From Ignavibacteriota bacterium (GTDB lineage: Bacteria > Bacteroidota > Ignavibacteria > UBA10030 > SZUA-254): a stretch of DNA of 5,721 nt. The stretch spans positions 1-5,721 of the forward strand of contig JACPVN010000095.1 of NCBI GenBank assembly GCA_016191715.1, written 5' to 3'. Below are positions 1 through 5,718 of the stretch, in pieces. The first letter of the stretch is position 1. Every line of letters starts with the position of its first letter. The notes beneath the pieces are model-generated. The model searched no databases, had not been told where the DNA came from, and saw only the letters and a list, made by a program, of their open reading frames with translations. The translations under genes were made by a program, and so were the position numbers.

Positions 1-671
1 ATCGTGTTTACCCGGATTGGTCGTATTGGTGTAGCAGATAAAACAACTGCATCAATCTGATTGAATCCGGAAACAGCGGGTGAATTTATCGCAAGTCTGA
101 TTTCGGAAACGTCGAATGATGTTGTTGCAAAATTAGCAAGAAAGAACCGGGCGGAATCGCCTTTCGAACCGGCGGCACTTTTCCAAACAACTTCCCAAAG
201 TTCTGTGTCCGGGTTCTTGACATAGATTGTGTCAACTGCGCCGGGGCGATATGTCTCATAAATGCCGATTGAAGTGACAGGTTCAGGATTATCAAATGCG
301 AGTTCTAAATATTCCCGTTGTCCGTCTCCCGTTAAACTCGCCCACGAGTTACCGTTGATACCGTAGGATGGATAGACATTAGGCGCGCCGAGCGCCTGAG
401 TTGCGGCATAAACGCTTGAACCGTATTGCGAACTGTATGCAATCACACTCGTTGCATAGCGCAAACTTGTTATGCTTGCAGTGTTCCTGTAAGATTCCTG
501 CCACGATTCAGCGGGAGTTTCTGTCGGTTGAATTTGAATTATCGCGGGGGGCATATAGTCTTTCATCAGCACTTGTGCTTGTTCGATGAACTTATCTGTT
601 TGTGCAGAAGAAAATGTTGTAGCAAAGCTTAAGGTTAAGCAAATCAAAAAGAAGGCAAATAGCTTGTTCAT
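1..671 (-). CDS. Exported protein with FBXL4-like discoidin (beta-sandwich) domain, C-terminus cut by window edge
   Basis: Reading leftward from ATG at 671-669, the frame stays open for 223 codons to the window edge, so the C-terminus is missing. Seen: an N-terminal signal peptide (residues 1-23, MNKLF start, hydrophobic core, SSA|Q cleavage site), a linker to about residue 75, then a beta-rich domain at about 76-213. That domain carries the motifs SSQYGS (80-85), ALGAPNVYPSYG (93-104), YLELAF (121-126), IYETYRPGAVDTIYV (137-151), WEVVWKS (159-165) and NQIDAVVLSAT (204-214). From memory, the same motif order (SSxYGS, PNVFP, DYVEL, ETYHPGAV, WEILW, ELDAVVL) occurs in the discoidin-like N-terminal domain of eukaryotic FBXL4. 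In bacteria I would expect an extracellular or periplasmic binding role, but no ligand can be named. An AAAGG ribosome site (680-684) lies 8 nt before the ATG. The gene follows the large T9SS-type gene by 58 bp on the same strand and may share its transcript. What lies beyond the edge (for example an OmpA or T9SS tail domain) is unknown. Confidence 0.82.
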   Translation of the reverse strand, partial: MNKLFAFFLICLTLSFATTFSSAQTDKFIEQAQVLMKDYMPPAIIQIQPTETPAESWQESYRNTASITSLRYATSVIAYSSQYGSSVYAATQALGAPNVYPSYGINGNSWASLTGDGQREYLELAFDNPEPVTSIGIYETYRPGAVDTIYVKNPDTELWEVVWKSAAGSKGDSARFFLANFATTSFDVSEIRLAINSPAVSGFNQIDAVVLSATPIRPIRVNT

Positions 672-729
672 AATTTTTTCCTTTCTAACAATCTTGTTCG
701 TTAATAGTTCGTTCATTGTGTTTGAATGA
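672..729. other. 58-bp spacer between the two exported-protein genes
   Basis: This short spacer holds the AAAGG ribosome site of the downstream gene (680-684), a 7-bp direct repeat GTTCGTT twice at 11-bp spacing, and a weak 5-bp stem TCATT/AATGA near the upstream gene's stop. No convincing terminator (strong stem plus T-run) separates the genes, which allows co-transcription. Confidence 0.5.
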
Positions 730-3558
730 TTAGCGGATGAGAATCATTTTTCGGGTTTGAGTAAACGACTGTTCCGGTCGTTCAATTCCTGTTGCTTCAA
801 GCCGGTAGAAATATATTCCACTTGGAAGATTACTTGCATCGAACTCAATTTCAAATTCCCCTTCATCCATTTCTTCATTATTGATAAGAGTAACAACTTC
901 CTGCCCCAGAAGATTGAACACTTTTAATGTCACCAATCCGAAATCAGCAATCCGAAATTCGAAATTGGTAGTTGGATTAAACGGATTCGGATAGTTCTGT
1001 TCTAATCTGTAGGAGCGTTCATCTGGGCTGTTTGAAGCAGCAAGAGAGACTGCGCTTTTTGGAATTATTCCGGGAGTAAGTTGCAGGAACGGAACCTGAA
1101 ACAATGGTTTCACTCCGGTCAATCGTAATGAATCGGCGAAGGAAAGAGTATCTACTGATGCAGTGTTGAATGCGCTATCTATCTTTGCAAGTGTGCTGTA
1201 GATTTCCGCAGGTGTAATTGTCGAAAATGCCCCGGCAAGATTCAGGCACGAGAGAAGCGAATCTGCGAAGGGAACGATTTCTGTAACCAACTTTCCGTTG
1301 AATGGATTGGTCAGATTATTCGGGTCGTCGAATGTCAGTTCACCGAAGCCGTTCGGGAAATAATTCCAGATACTTGCCATAATGTTAAGTTTTAGTGTAA
1401 GCAGTTCGGCAAAGAGCGCGTTGTTGTGCTTGTTCGGCGGTAAACTCTTTTGTTGCTTGCTCATCAGTTTTCCTCCGAGCGAATCGAGACATTTTCCCTG
1501 AGTTGTATGGAAGAGATTTTTCTTTCTCATGGAAGATTGAACATCAGCGTACTTCTTTAACAAAACCGAATTGCCTCCTTTCAACCCTTGAGGAATTCCC
1601 ATGAGCAATCCGCCTGGAAAAGCATTCGTTGTTTTTCCAAACAGCATTTCTCCGACATTATGCAAGTTTGGCATTGGAAGCGTCGGACGGTTTTCCACAA
1701 ATACAGAATCCGGTAATTTCAATTTCTTTCCTGTTCCCCACGCATATTTCACTTTGATTTTCTTTCCTTGATTTCCTATCCCGTACACGGTAATTGAATC
1801 GCCACCGTTCACATTAAGAACCAATGCGGGAGGAAGTTTTCCGGTGAATGTATCGAGTGTATCGGTCGGAGAATTCTTTGGAGTAACATATCCGGTAGCA
1901 GTCATGGAAAATTCAAGCATAAGTAGTCGGCTTGGGTCTGCAACTACATTAAATTGGAAAACAACATTTGCGTTCTTCTTTTTCTCCGCTTTGAATTTTC
2001 CCGCCCGGTCAAGCGCACGTGACCAAACATCATACGATGCAGTCCGGAAGGTTTTCAAATATGCTTCATCAAACACAAATGTTGCTGTAACATTTTTCGC
2101 GCTTGTCATTGTCACGCTCGCCGTATCGGTAAAGCCGCTCGCATCACCGCTCCATGTGCCAAAGAAATATCCTAATGCAGGAAACGCAGTGAGTTGAACT
2201 GTTGTTCCGTGATTGTATAATGCGGCATCAGGATTCTTCACTACGCTTCCCATGCCAACAATAGTAATGTTCAGCGCGTACGTGTTGATGGCAAACTGTA
2301 CTTCGAGAAAATGATTGGTCGTTACATTGGTGAATGAATATGATGAAACCGCTCCGACAAGAACACTATCAACCCAAACATTTTCGATATGATAACCTTC
2401 GTCAGGATAGAAATTGTAGGTTACATTTGTTCCGTACGCAACGGAAGTATCACCCACCGGACTTGTTGTTCCCCCCGCGGTGATGAACGCGGTAATCGTG
2501 AACATGTTGATGGAAAAGTACGCGTTGATTGAGTGGTTCGCGATGACAGCAGTAAATTCATAACTTGTATCAGAGCCGATATTCACACCATCAACGACAA
2601 CACTATCAATATGGTAGCCGGTGTTTGGTGAAATTATGTACACCTGACTTCCGCCAAAACTGACATAGGTGACACCAGGCGGAGTGATTGTGCCGTTTCC
2701 AAATGTAGTTGCAGTAATGCTAAATGTTTGTAACGCAAAATTAGCAGTGACGGTTTTGTTGTTGTCCATCAGAATGGTGTCAGGATTTTCACTGCCGCTC
2801 AGGTCGCCGCTCCAATTTGCAAAGTTGTAACCTTCCGATGGTGTAGCTGTGAGAACCACGGAAGAACCATAATCGTATAACAATTGATTAGGATTTTTTA
2901 AAACGCTTCCGTTGCTTGCGTTGACGGTGAGAGTGTATGTGTTGATTGCAAACGAAGCGGAAATTGTATGGTCAGCGGTAACGTCAGGAAATTGATAAGA
3001 AGGAACAGCTCCAACCGAAATGTCGTCAACAAGAACATCGGCAATGTGGTAACCGGTGTTCGGTGCGATGGTAAATGTCGTGTCGTTGCCATGAAGGACA
3101 GAGATAGTTCCTGATGGAGTGATGGCACCGTTCTCACCAGCGCTTGCAACGATTGAATGAACTGCACGATTTCCGAAATCGTAACTCAACAACGAGTCGC
3201 CGTCGTTCAACGTGACCGTATATGTACCGGGTGATGCCGGAAAGGTCTGCGACCAACCGGATTGCTGTTCTTCACTGAGTGTGTACGTTCCCGCTGTGAG
3301 ATTGGTAAAGGAATAATATCCGTTCACATCAGTCAGTTGAGAATCTTCTGCGGCGCCGGTAAGATAAATTTTCCATCCACTGATTCCTGTTTCACCGGCA
3401 TCTTTTGTGCCGTTGCCGTCAGCGTCGTTCCACTTCATTCCGCTCATGGACACAGTGAGAATTTGAAAAGTGTTTGGGTTCGCCTTCTTCTGTGCAGAAG
3501 AAGTGAATCCAATGCAAAGTAGAAGAGTGAGAGGAAGAAACCATCGTAACAAAATCAT
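730..3558 (-). CDS. Large T9SS-exported cell-surface protein with SdrD B-like domain and InlB-type repeats
   Basis: This is a complete 942-residue protein, ATG at 3558 and TAA at 732-730, with AAAGG ribosome site 9 nt upstream. Domains in order: signal peptide 1-22 (TSSA|QKK); SdrD B-like domain about 38-130, with an EF-hand-like loop DADGNGTKDAGE (45-56) and NGYYSFTNLTAGTYTL (79-94); five beta-repeats of 70-74 residues at 133-496; an unassigned region at 497-835; and a T9SS type A sorting / FlgD-Ig-like tail at about 851-942 (QNYPNPFNPTT, VTLKVFNLLGQEV, LPSGIYFYRL, QTRKMILIR). Known for the families: SdrD B-like and InlB B-type repeats occur in surface adhesins, and the tail directs export through the outer membrane by T9SS and is usually removed. 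Inferred: a surface-anchored or secreted adhesin-like or stalk protein. No catalytic motif is visible. The downstream gene 58 bp away also encodes an exported protein. The tail has an unusual insertion, FEFRIADFG, encoded by an interspersed DNA repeat. Confidence 0.93.
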   Translation of the reverse strand: MILLRWFLPLTLLLCIGFTSSAQKKANPNTFQILTVSMSGMKWNDADGNGTKDAGETGISGWKIYLTGAAEDSQLTDVNGYYSFTNLTAGTYTLSEEQQSGWSQTFPASPGTYTVTLNDGDSLLSYDFGNRAVHSIVASAGENGAITPSGTISVLHGNDTTFTIAPNTGYHIADVLVDDISVGAVPSYQFPDVTADHTISASFAINTYTLTVNASNGSVLKNPNQLLYDYGSSVVLTATPSEGYNFANWSGDLSGSENPDTILMDNNKTVTANFALQTFSITATTFGNGTITPPGVTYVSFGGSQVYIISPNTGYHIDSVVVDGVNIGSDTSYEFTAVIANHSINAYFSINMFTITAFITAGGTTSPVGDTSVAYGTNVTYNFYPDEGYHIENVWVDSVLVGAVSSYSFTNVTTNHFLEVQFAINTYALNITIVGMGSVVKNPDAALYNHGTTVQLTAFPALGYFFGTWSGDASGFTDTASVTMTSAKNVTATFVFDEAYLKTFRTASYDVWSRALDRAGKFKAEKKKNANVVFQFNVVADPSRLLMLEFSMTATGYVTPKNSPTDTLDTFTGKLPPALVLNVNGGDSITVYGIGNQGKKIKVKYAWGTGKKLKLPDSVFVENRPTLPMPNLHNVGEMLFGKTTNAFPGGLLMGIPQGLKGGNSVLLKKYADVQSSMRKKNLFHTTQGKCLDSLGGKLMSKQQKSLPPNKHNNALFAELLTLKLNIMASIWNYFPNGFGELTFDDPNNLTNPFNGKLVTEIVPFADSLLSCLNLAGAFSTITPAEIYSTLAKIDSAFNTASVDTLSFADSLRLTGVKPLFQVPFLQLTPGIIPKSAVSLAASNSPDERSYRLEQNYPNPFNPTTNFEFRIADFGLVTLKVFNLLGQEVVTLINNEEMDEGEFEIEFDASNLPSGIYFYRLEATGIERPEQSFTQTRKMILIR
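733..1008 (-). other. T9SS type A C-terminal sorting domain (coding segment)
   Basis: Residues 851-942 of the large protein form the C-terminal sorting domain. Diagnostic pieces are NYPNPFNPTT (855-864), VTLKVFNLLGQEVVTL (876-891), DASNLPSGIYFYRL (907-920) and the terminal KMILIR. Proteins with this tail are carried over the outer membrane by the type IX system found in Bacteroidota and relatives. Where such tails normally have a short strand like IRYSLPVASH, this one reads NFEFRIADFGL, about one residue longer and encoded by an interspersed repeat copy (934-968). Confidence 0.9.
934..968. repeat. Coding copy of a CAATCCGAAAT interspersed repeat, inside the T9SS tail
   Basis: On the plus strand this stretch contains CAATCCGAAAT twice (934-944 and 948-958), followed by CGAAAT. 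Over its first 33 bases it matches the intergenic copy at 3993-4025 at 29 positions. Read on the minus strand in the gene's frame it encodes about residues 864-875 (TNFEFRIADFGL). The agreement of a coding and a non-coding copy, in the same base order, points to a dispersed element rather than protein conservation. Confidence 0.75.
1054..2070 (-). other. Unassigned 339-residue module of the large exported protein
   Basis: Residues 497-835 lie between the last InlB-type repeat and the T9SS tail and match no family I recognise. They contain a lysine-rich patch (KFKAEKKKN, 521-529), a probable beta-sandwich (about 532-610, ending KVKYAWGTGKK), a basic stretch with KKYADVQSSMRKK (668-680), a single TQGKCLDSLGG segment (686-696), and a helical-looking stretch with LFAELLTLKLNIMASIWN (715-732). 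There are two cysteines, at 690 and 771. No metal-binding cluster or hydrolase motif is visible. This is probably the functional part of the protein, since the flanking repeats look like a stalk and the tail is an export signal; that is inference. Confidence 0.5.
2071..3162 (-). repeat. Five InlB/Flg_new-type protein repeats in A-B-A-A-B order
   Basis: Residues 133-496 of the large exported protein are five related beta-repeats. Type A repeats (133-206, 278-351, 353-425) share GYHI, a VDxxxxG core, SYxF and a closing FxIN. Type B repeats (207-276, 427-496) share KNP, a Y-G pair, WSGDxSG and KxVTAxF, as in divergent InlB B-repeats. The first A-B pair and the last A-B pair align at a constant offset of 219-220 residues (FAINTY at 203 and 422, WSGD at 249 and 469). 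This indicates duplication of a two-repeat block. The DNA copies have diverged, so this is old rather than a recent slippage product. Confidence 0.85.
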
Positions 3559-3584
3559 AGTAATGACCTTTCCGTTCTTATGTT

Positions 3585-3629
3585 GAGATATTGTGTTGAA
3601 ATATCGCGCGTCAACAATACAATTGTTGA
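3585..3629 (-). promoter_or_regulatory. Possible promoter with overlapping dyad for the surface-protein gene
   Basis: A perfect dyad with 8-bp arms and a 3-bp centre lies at 3611-3629 (TCAACAAT, ACA, ATTGTTGA). On the minus strand it overlaps a TTGACG (3614-3609) that could be a -35 box, with TATCTC (3590-3585) 18 bp downstream as a weak -10. A direct repeat TGTTGARATATY (3581-3592 and 3594-3605, 13-bp period) covers the same area. If this is the promoter, the dyad would be placed to act as an operator, and the leader would be about 20 nt. The -10 is poor and lineage-specific promoter rules may differ, so this is tentative. Confidence 0.3.
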
Positions 3630-3920
3630 ACTAACGCGTATGTAAGATTGATTCACCTGCCGTACAGATAGGCAACAGCGATGAAGAAAGAACGAAAGGA
3701 TGATGGTTAGTTAAGAGACAAAAACTTCGTTTGCGTTGAAGTAAAACGTCTCTGAATGATGAAATAATAAGATTATTCTTATGGTTTTACAAATATGGTA
3801 TGGACGAAAGAGGGGTTTCTACTGAGAAATGGTCAAAATAATTTCTTATGATTTACTGTTTCTGAGGCAAATAGGGCATTTCCAAGAATATATTGGTACA
3901 ATCCAAATTTTTATGGGAAT

Positions 3921-4062
3921 GGAGCAATAGAGTAAAGGAGTGTTGGAGTATTGGAGTCATGATTTAAAATTTTTCATGCACAATTTAGAATTCAATCCGA
4001 AATTGGCAATCCGAAATCCGAAATCAAAAGACTCCAATACTCCCTATCTCCAACACTCCAAT
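3921..4062. repeat. Composite inverted-repeat element just downstream of citrate synthase
   Basis: The left side (3921-3958) and right side (4030-4062) are built from GGAG-T-TTGGAGT units in opposite orientation. The inner 14 bases are a perfect inverted pair: GGAGTATTGGAGTC at 3945-3958 and its complement at 4030-4043. A second match, GGAGTGTTGGAG, is also shared by the arms. The 71-bp interior contains an AT-rich stretch and the CAATCCGAAAT repeat (3993-4025). It begins 4 bp after the citrate synthase stop codon. It resembles a small MITE/REP-like dispersed element without any transposase; it could help end transcription, but no T-run follows the stem. Confidence 0.55.
3993..4025. repeat. 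Intergenic copy of the CAATCCGAAAT interspersed repeat
   Basis: CAATCCGAAAT occurs at 3993-4003 and again at 4007-4017, followed by CCGAAATC. It aligns base for base without gaps, 29 of 33, to the coding copy at 934-966 in the same plus-strand orientation. Here it lies in non-coding DNA within the loop of the composite inverted-repeat element. Confidence 0.7.
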
Positions 4063-4947
4063 AAGTTATGAACGTTTTTCCATTGGAACGAAATCTCGTT
4101 TGTCGTAGCCAAGATACACTTGACGAGGACGTGCAATCTTTTGTTCCGGGTCGAGCAGAAGTTCCTGCCACTGTGCAAGCCAGCCGGACATTCTCGGTAT
4201 CGCGAACAACACCGTGAAGGCATCAGTCGGGAAGCCCATTGCCTGATAAATAATTCCTGAATAGAAATCAACATTCGGGTAGAGTTTTCTCTTCACAAAA
4301 TAATCATCCTGCAAAGCGATACGCTCCAACTCTATGGCAATATCGAGCAAAGGATTACGGCCGGTAACTTCAAAGACCTGATCTGCTGTTTGTTTGATTA
4401 TCTTTGCGCGCGGGTCATAATTCTTGTAGATGCGATGACCGAAGCCCATCAACCGCTTTTCGCCTTTTCCTTCTTTCACTTCTTTGATGAACGCCGGCAC
4501 TTTATCTTTCGAGCCGATTTCTTTCAGCATAACAAGCACTTGCTCGTTCGCTCCGCCATGAAGCGGACCGTACAACGCCGCCGCCGCACCCGCGGTGCAG
4601 ACAAACGGGTCTGCCTGCGAACTTCCAATACTTCGCATGACGTTCGCACTGCAATTCTGTTCGTGGTCTGCATGGAGAATAAAGAGAATTTCCAATGCTC
4701 GCTCAAGTACAGGATTGACTTTGTACTTCTGTTCCGTCATTTTATAGAGCATGTTGAGAAAGTTGCCCGCATAACTCAATTCATTATCAGGATAGACATA
4801 CGGTAAGCCGAGACGATGTCGGTAACCGTACGCGCCGATGGTCGGCATCTTTCCGATGAGACGATAAATTTGAAGTTTACGCGATTCCTCATTGAAAATA
4901 TTTTTCGCATCAGGATAAAATGTAGAAAGCGCGCCCACGGTACTGAC

Positions 4948-4950
4948 TTA
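4948..4950 (-). other. Premature in-frame TAA stop in citrate synthase
   Basis: The plus-strand bases TTA at 4948-4950 read TAA in the citrate synthase frame. The codons on each side (ATG before, GTC AGT ACC GTG GGC after) continue the conserved protein without a frame change: 5427 minus 4938 is 489, a multiple of three. The lost residue aligns to a hydrophobic position in E. coli GltA (HPMAVMCG), and a one-base change from TTA (Leu) would explain it. TAA is also the real terminator of this gene and of the surface-protein gene, which argues against reassignment of the codon. Confidence 0.9.
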
Positions 4951-5289
4951 CATTCCCATCGGGTGTGCATCGGGATGGAATCCTTCCATGAACTTTTTGA
5001 TGTTTTCATGAAGCATCGTATGAAGCGTAATGTTCTTTGTCCATTCGTCGAGTTGCTTCTTGTTCGGAAGTTCGCCGTAGAGAACTAAGTATGCGACTTC
5101 AAGATACGAGCAATGTTCAGCAAGTTGTTCAATCGGAAAGCCGCGATATTGCAGGATACCTTTGTCGCCATCAATGAACGTGATTTTACTTTTGCACGAA
5201 GCAGTGTTCATGAACGCGGGGTCGTACGTCATCATGCCAAAATCATCTGCTTTGACTTTGATTTGACGTAAGTCCATCGCCTTGATTGT

Positions 5290-5421
5290 CTCGTCCGTAA
5301 TGGGAACAGGAAATTCTCTCCCTGTTCTGCTATCAATGATGTTGAGGTGGTCCGGCATGACAATATCTTTTGGAATATCGAATTGCTTTCCGGTTTTACT
5401 ATCGGTTATTGTGAGAACGTC
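5290..5421 (-). repeat. Tandem duplication of the citrate synthase N-terminal segment
   Basis: Residues 3-19 (DVLTITDSKTGKQFDIP) and 26-42 (DHLNIIDSRTGREFPVP) match at 9 of 17 positions with a fixed offset of 23 residues, including the shared D-S-x-T-G core. The codons have diverged (for example AGT/AGC, ACC/ACA), so the event is not recent. It makes the protein about 23 residues longer than a usual 427-430-residue GltA. Confidence 0.7.
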
Positions 5422-5435
5422 TGACATAAAGTTTT

Positions 5436-5442
5436 ACCTTTC
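5436..5442 (-). promoter_or_regulatory. Ribosome binding site of citrate synthase
   Basis: GAAAGGT on the minus strand lies 9 nt (counted from the last G) before the ATG at 5427. It fixes the start upstream of the N-terminal duplication: the alternative ATG at codon 24 is preceded by CCAAAAGATATTGTC, which has no such motif. Confidence 0.7.
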
Positions 5443-5475
5443 AAAAATATTTTGGGAAAATTAATTATTGATTTG

Positions 5476-5550
5476 TCTCCGCTCGTTTTTTCATACTGTA
5501 AACAACGACTCAATATTTATGTAAGTGTGAGCCGAAAAGTTGAGCGGAGA
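5476..5550. repeat. 9-bp inverted repeat TCTCCGCTC/GAGCGGAGA
   Basis: TCTCCGCTC (5476-5484) and GAGCGGAGA (5542-5550) are exact reverse complements separated by 57 bp, directly upstream of citrate synthase. The arms are GC-rich within an AT-rich region, which makes them stand out, but the long loop weakens any hairpin reading. Confidence 0.35.
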
Positions 5551-5560
5551 AAAGAACAGG

Positions 5561-5583
5561 TAATCTGAAACGGTTTCAGATTA
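5561..5583. promoter_or_regulatory. Perfect 23-bp palindrome, candidate operator
   Basis: The arm TAATCTGAAAC (5561-5571) is followed by a single central G and its exact reverse complement (5573-5583). The 1-bp centre suits a dimeric repressor or activator site better than an RNA hairpin, and no T-run follows on either strand. It lies 134 bp upstream of the citrate synthase ATG and about 140 bp before the right edge, so it could control either direction. I do not recognise the regulator. Confidence 0.5.
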
Positions 5584-5602
5584 TTATGACAGAAGGGACA
5601 GG

Positions 5603-5639
5603 AAGTTCCGTTTCGTGTTATCGGATGTGTTCGGAACTT
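5603..5639. repeat. 8-bp inverted repeat AAGTTCCG/CGGAACTT
   Basis: AAGTTCCG at 5603-5610 and its exact reverse complement at 5632-5639 flank 21 bp. It starts 20 bp right of the 23-bp palindrome. It could be a second regulatory half-site pair or a stem in a plus-strand leader; chance is possible at this length. Confidence 0.35.
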
Positions 5640-5712
5640 GCTAGTAATATATTCTTCTCATGTCATCCCATGAACGATGTACATGAAGTTGAATTGATGG
5701 AATCAACTAAGC

Positions 5713-5718
5713 AAGGAG
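5713..5718 (+). promoter_or_regulatory. Strong ribosome-site motif for a plus-strand gene beyond the edge
   Basis: AAGGAG lies four bases from the right end of the window, so a start codon about 5-8 nt further on would fall outside. It is the only good plus-strand ribosome-site motif I found next to a long non-coding stretch. The gene itself is not visible. A plus-strand frame from ATG 5586 is also open to the edge, but it has no ribosome site and unconvincing composition. Confidence 0.4.

Larger units (their letters stand above)
3559..4065. other. 507-bp non-coding region between citrate synthase and the surface-protein gene
   Basis: I find no open frame, tRNA or other RNA gene here. The right third (3921-4062) is a composite repeat element. 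The left part (3559-3640) is the leader of the surface-protein gene and holds a dyad, a direct repeat and a possible promoter. The middle (about 3640-3920) shows only weak structure: a 6-bp stem AATAAT/ATTATT around 3763-3777, a 6-bp AGAGAC/GTCTCT pair at 3714/3748, and an ACTTC/GAAGT hairpin at 3724-3742. None of these is strong enough to name. Confidence 0.7.
4066..5427 (-). pseudogene. gltA: Citrate synthase (type II, GltA) interrupted by an in-frame TAA at codon 160
   Basis: Citrate synthase condenses acetyl-CoA and oxaloacetate to citrate, the entry step of the TCA cycle, in the cytoplasm. The reading frame from ATG 5427 to TAA 4066 is 454 codons. Both halves are in one frame, split only by TAA at 4950-4948; around it the protein reads DAHPMGM, stop, VSTVGALSTFYPD. 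Active-site residues are all present after the stop: HADHEQN (252-258), His290 in GPLHGGANE, His331 in GFGHR, Arg340 in YDPRA, Asp387 in NVDFYSG, and RPRQVY (434-439). They sit 25-26 positions beyond E. coli GltA H264, H305, R314 and D362, 23 of these explained by an N-terminal duplication. AAAGG (5437-5441) supports the first ATG over an internal one at codon 24. A restart at GTG 4938 lacks a clear ribosome site and would omit 163 residues. Identity is certain; whether this is a true nonsense mutation or a base error is not. Confidence 0.9.

Noticed and set aside
1844..2197. Plus-strand open frame of 117 codons inside the surface-protein gene
   Set aside because: Antisense shadow of the long minus-strand frame, with no domain or start signal.
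2071..3162. CRISPR or tandem DNA repeat array
   Set aside because: The periodicity (about 210-220 bp) is in the protein; the DNA copies are diverged and no short identical repeats with unique spacers exist.
3763..3777. AATAAT/ATTATT hairpin as a terminator
   Set aside because: The stem is short and wholly A/T, with no T-run after it.
3945..4043. Insertion sequence with terminal inverted repeats
   Set aside because: The enclosed 71 bp carries no transposase and no target-site duplication could be seen; at most a non-autonomous element.
4390..4806. Plus-strand open frame of 138 codons inside citrate synthase
   Set aside because: It is antisense to strongly conserved citrate synthase codons; its protein has no recognisable domain and no ribosome site was seen.
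4066..4938. The two citrate synthase halves as separate genes, with the second starting at GTG 4938
   Set aside because: The halves are in the same frame and join into one normal GltA; the GTG has no clear ribosome site and the fragment would lack 163 N-terminal residues.
4948..4950. Programmed recoding (selenocysteine, pyrrolysine or stop reassignment)
   Set aside because: The codon is TAA, not TGA or TAG, no recoding element is seen, and TAA terminates the other genes here.
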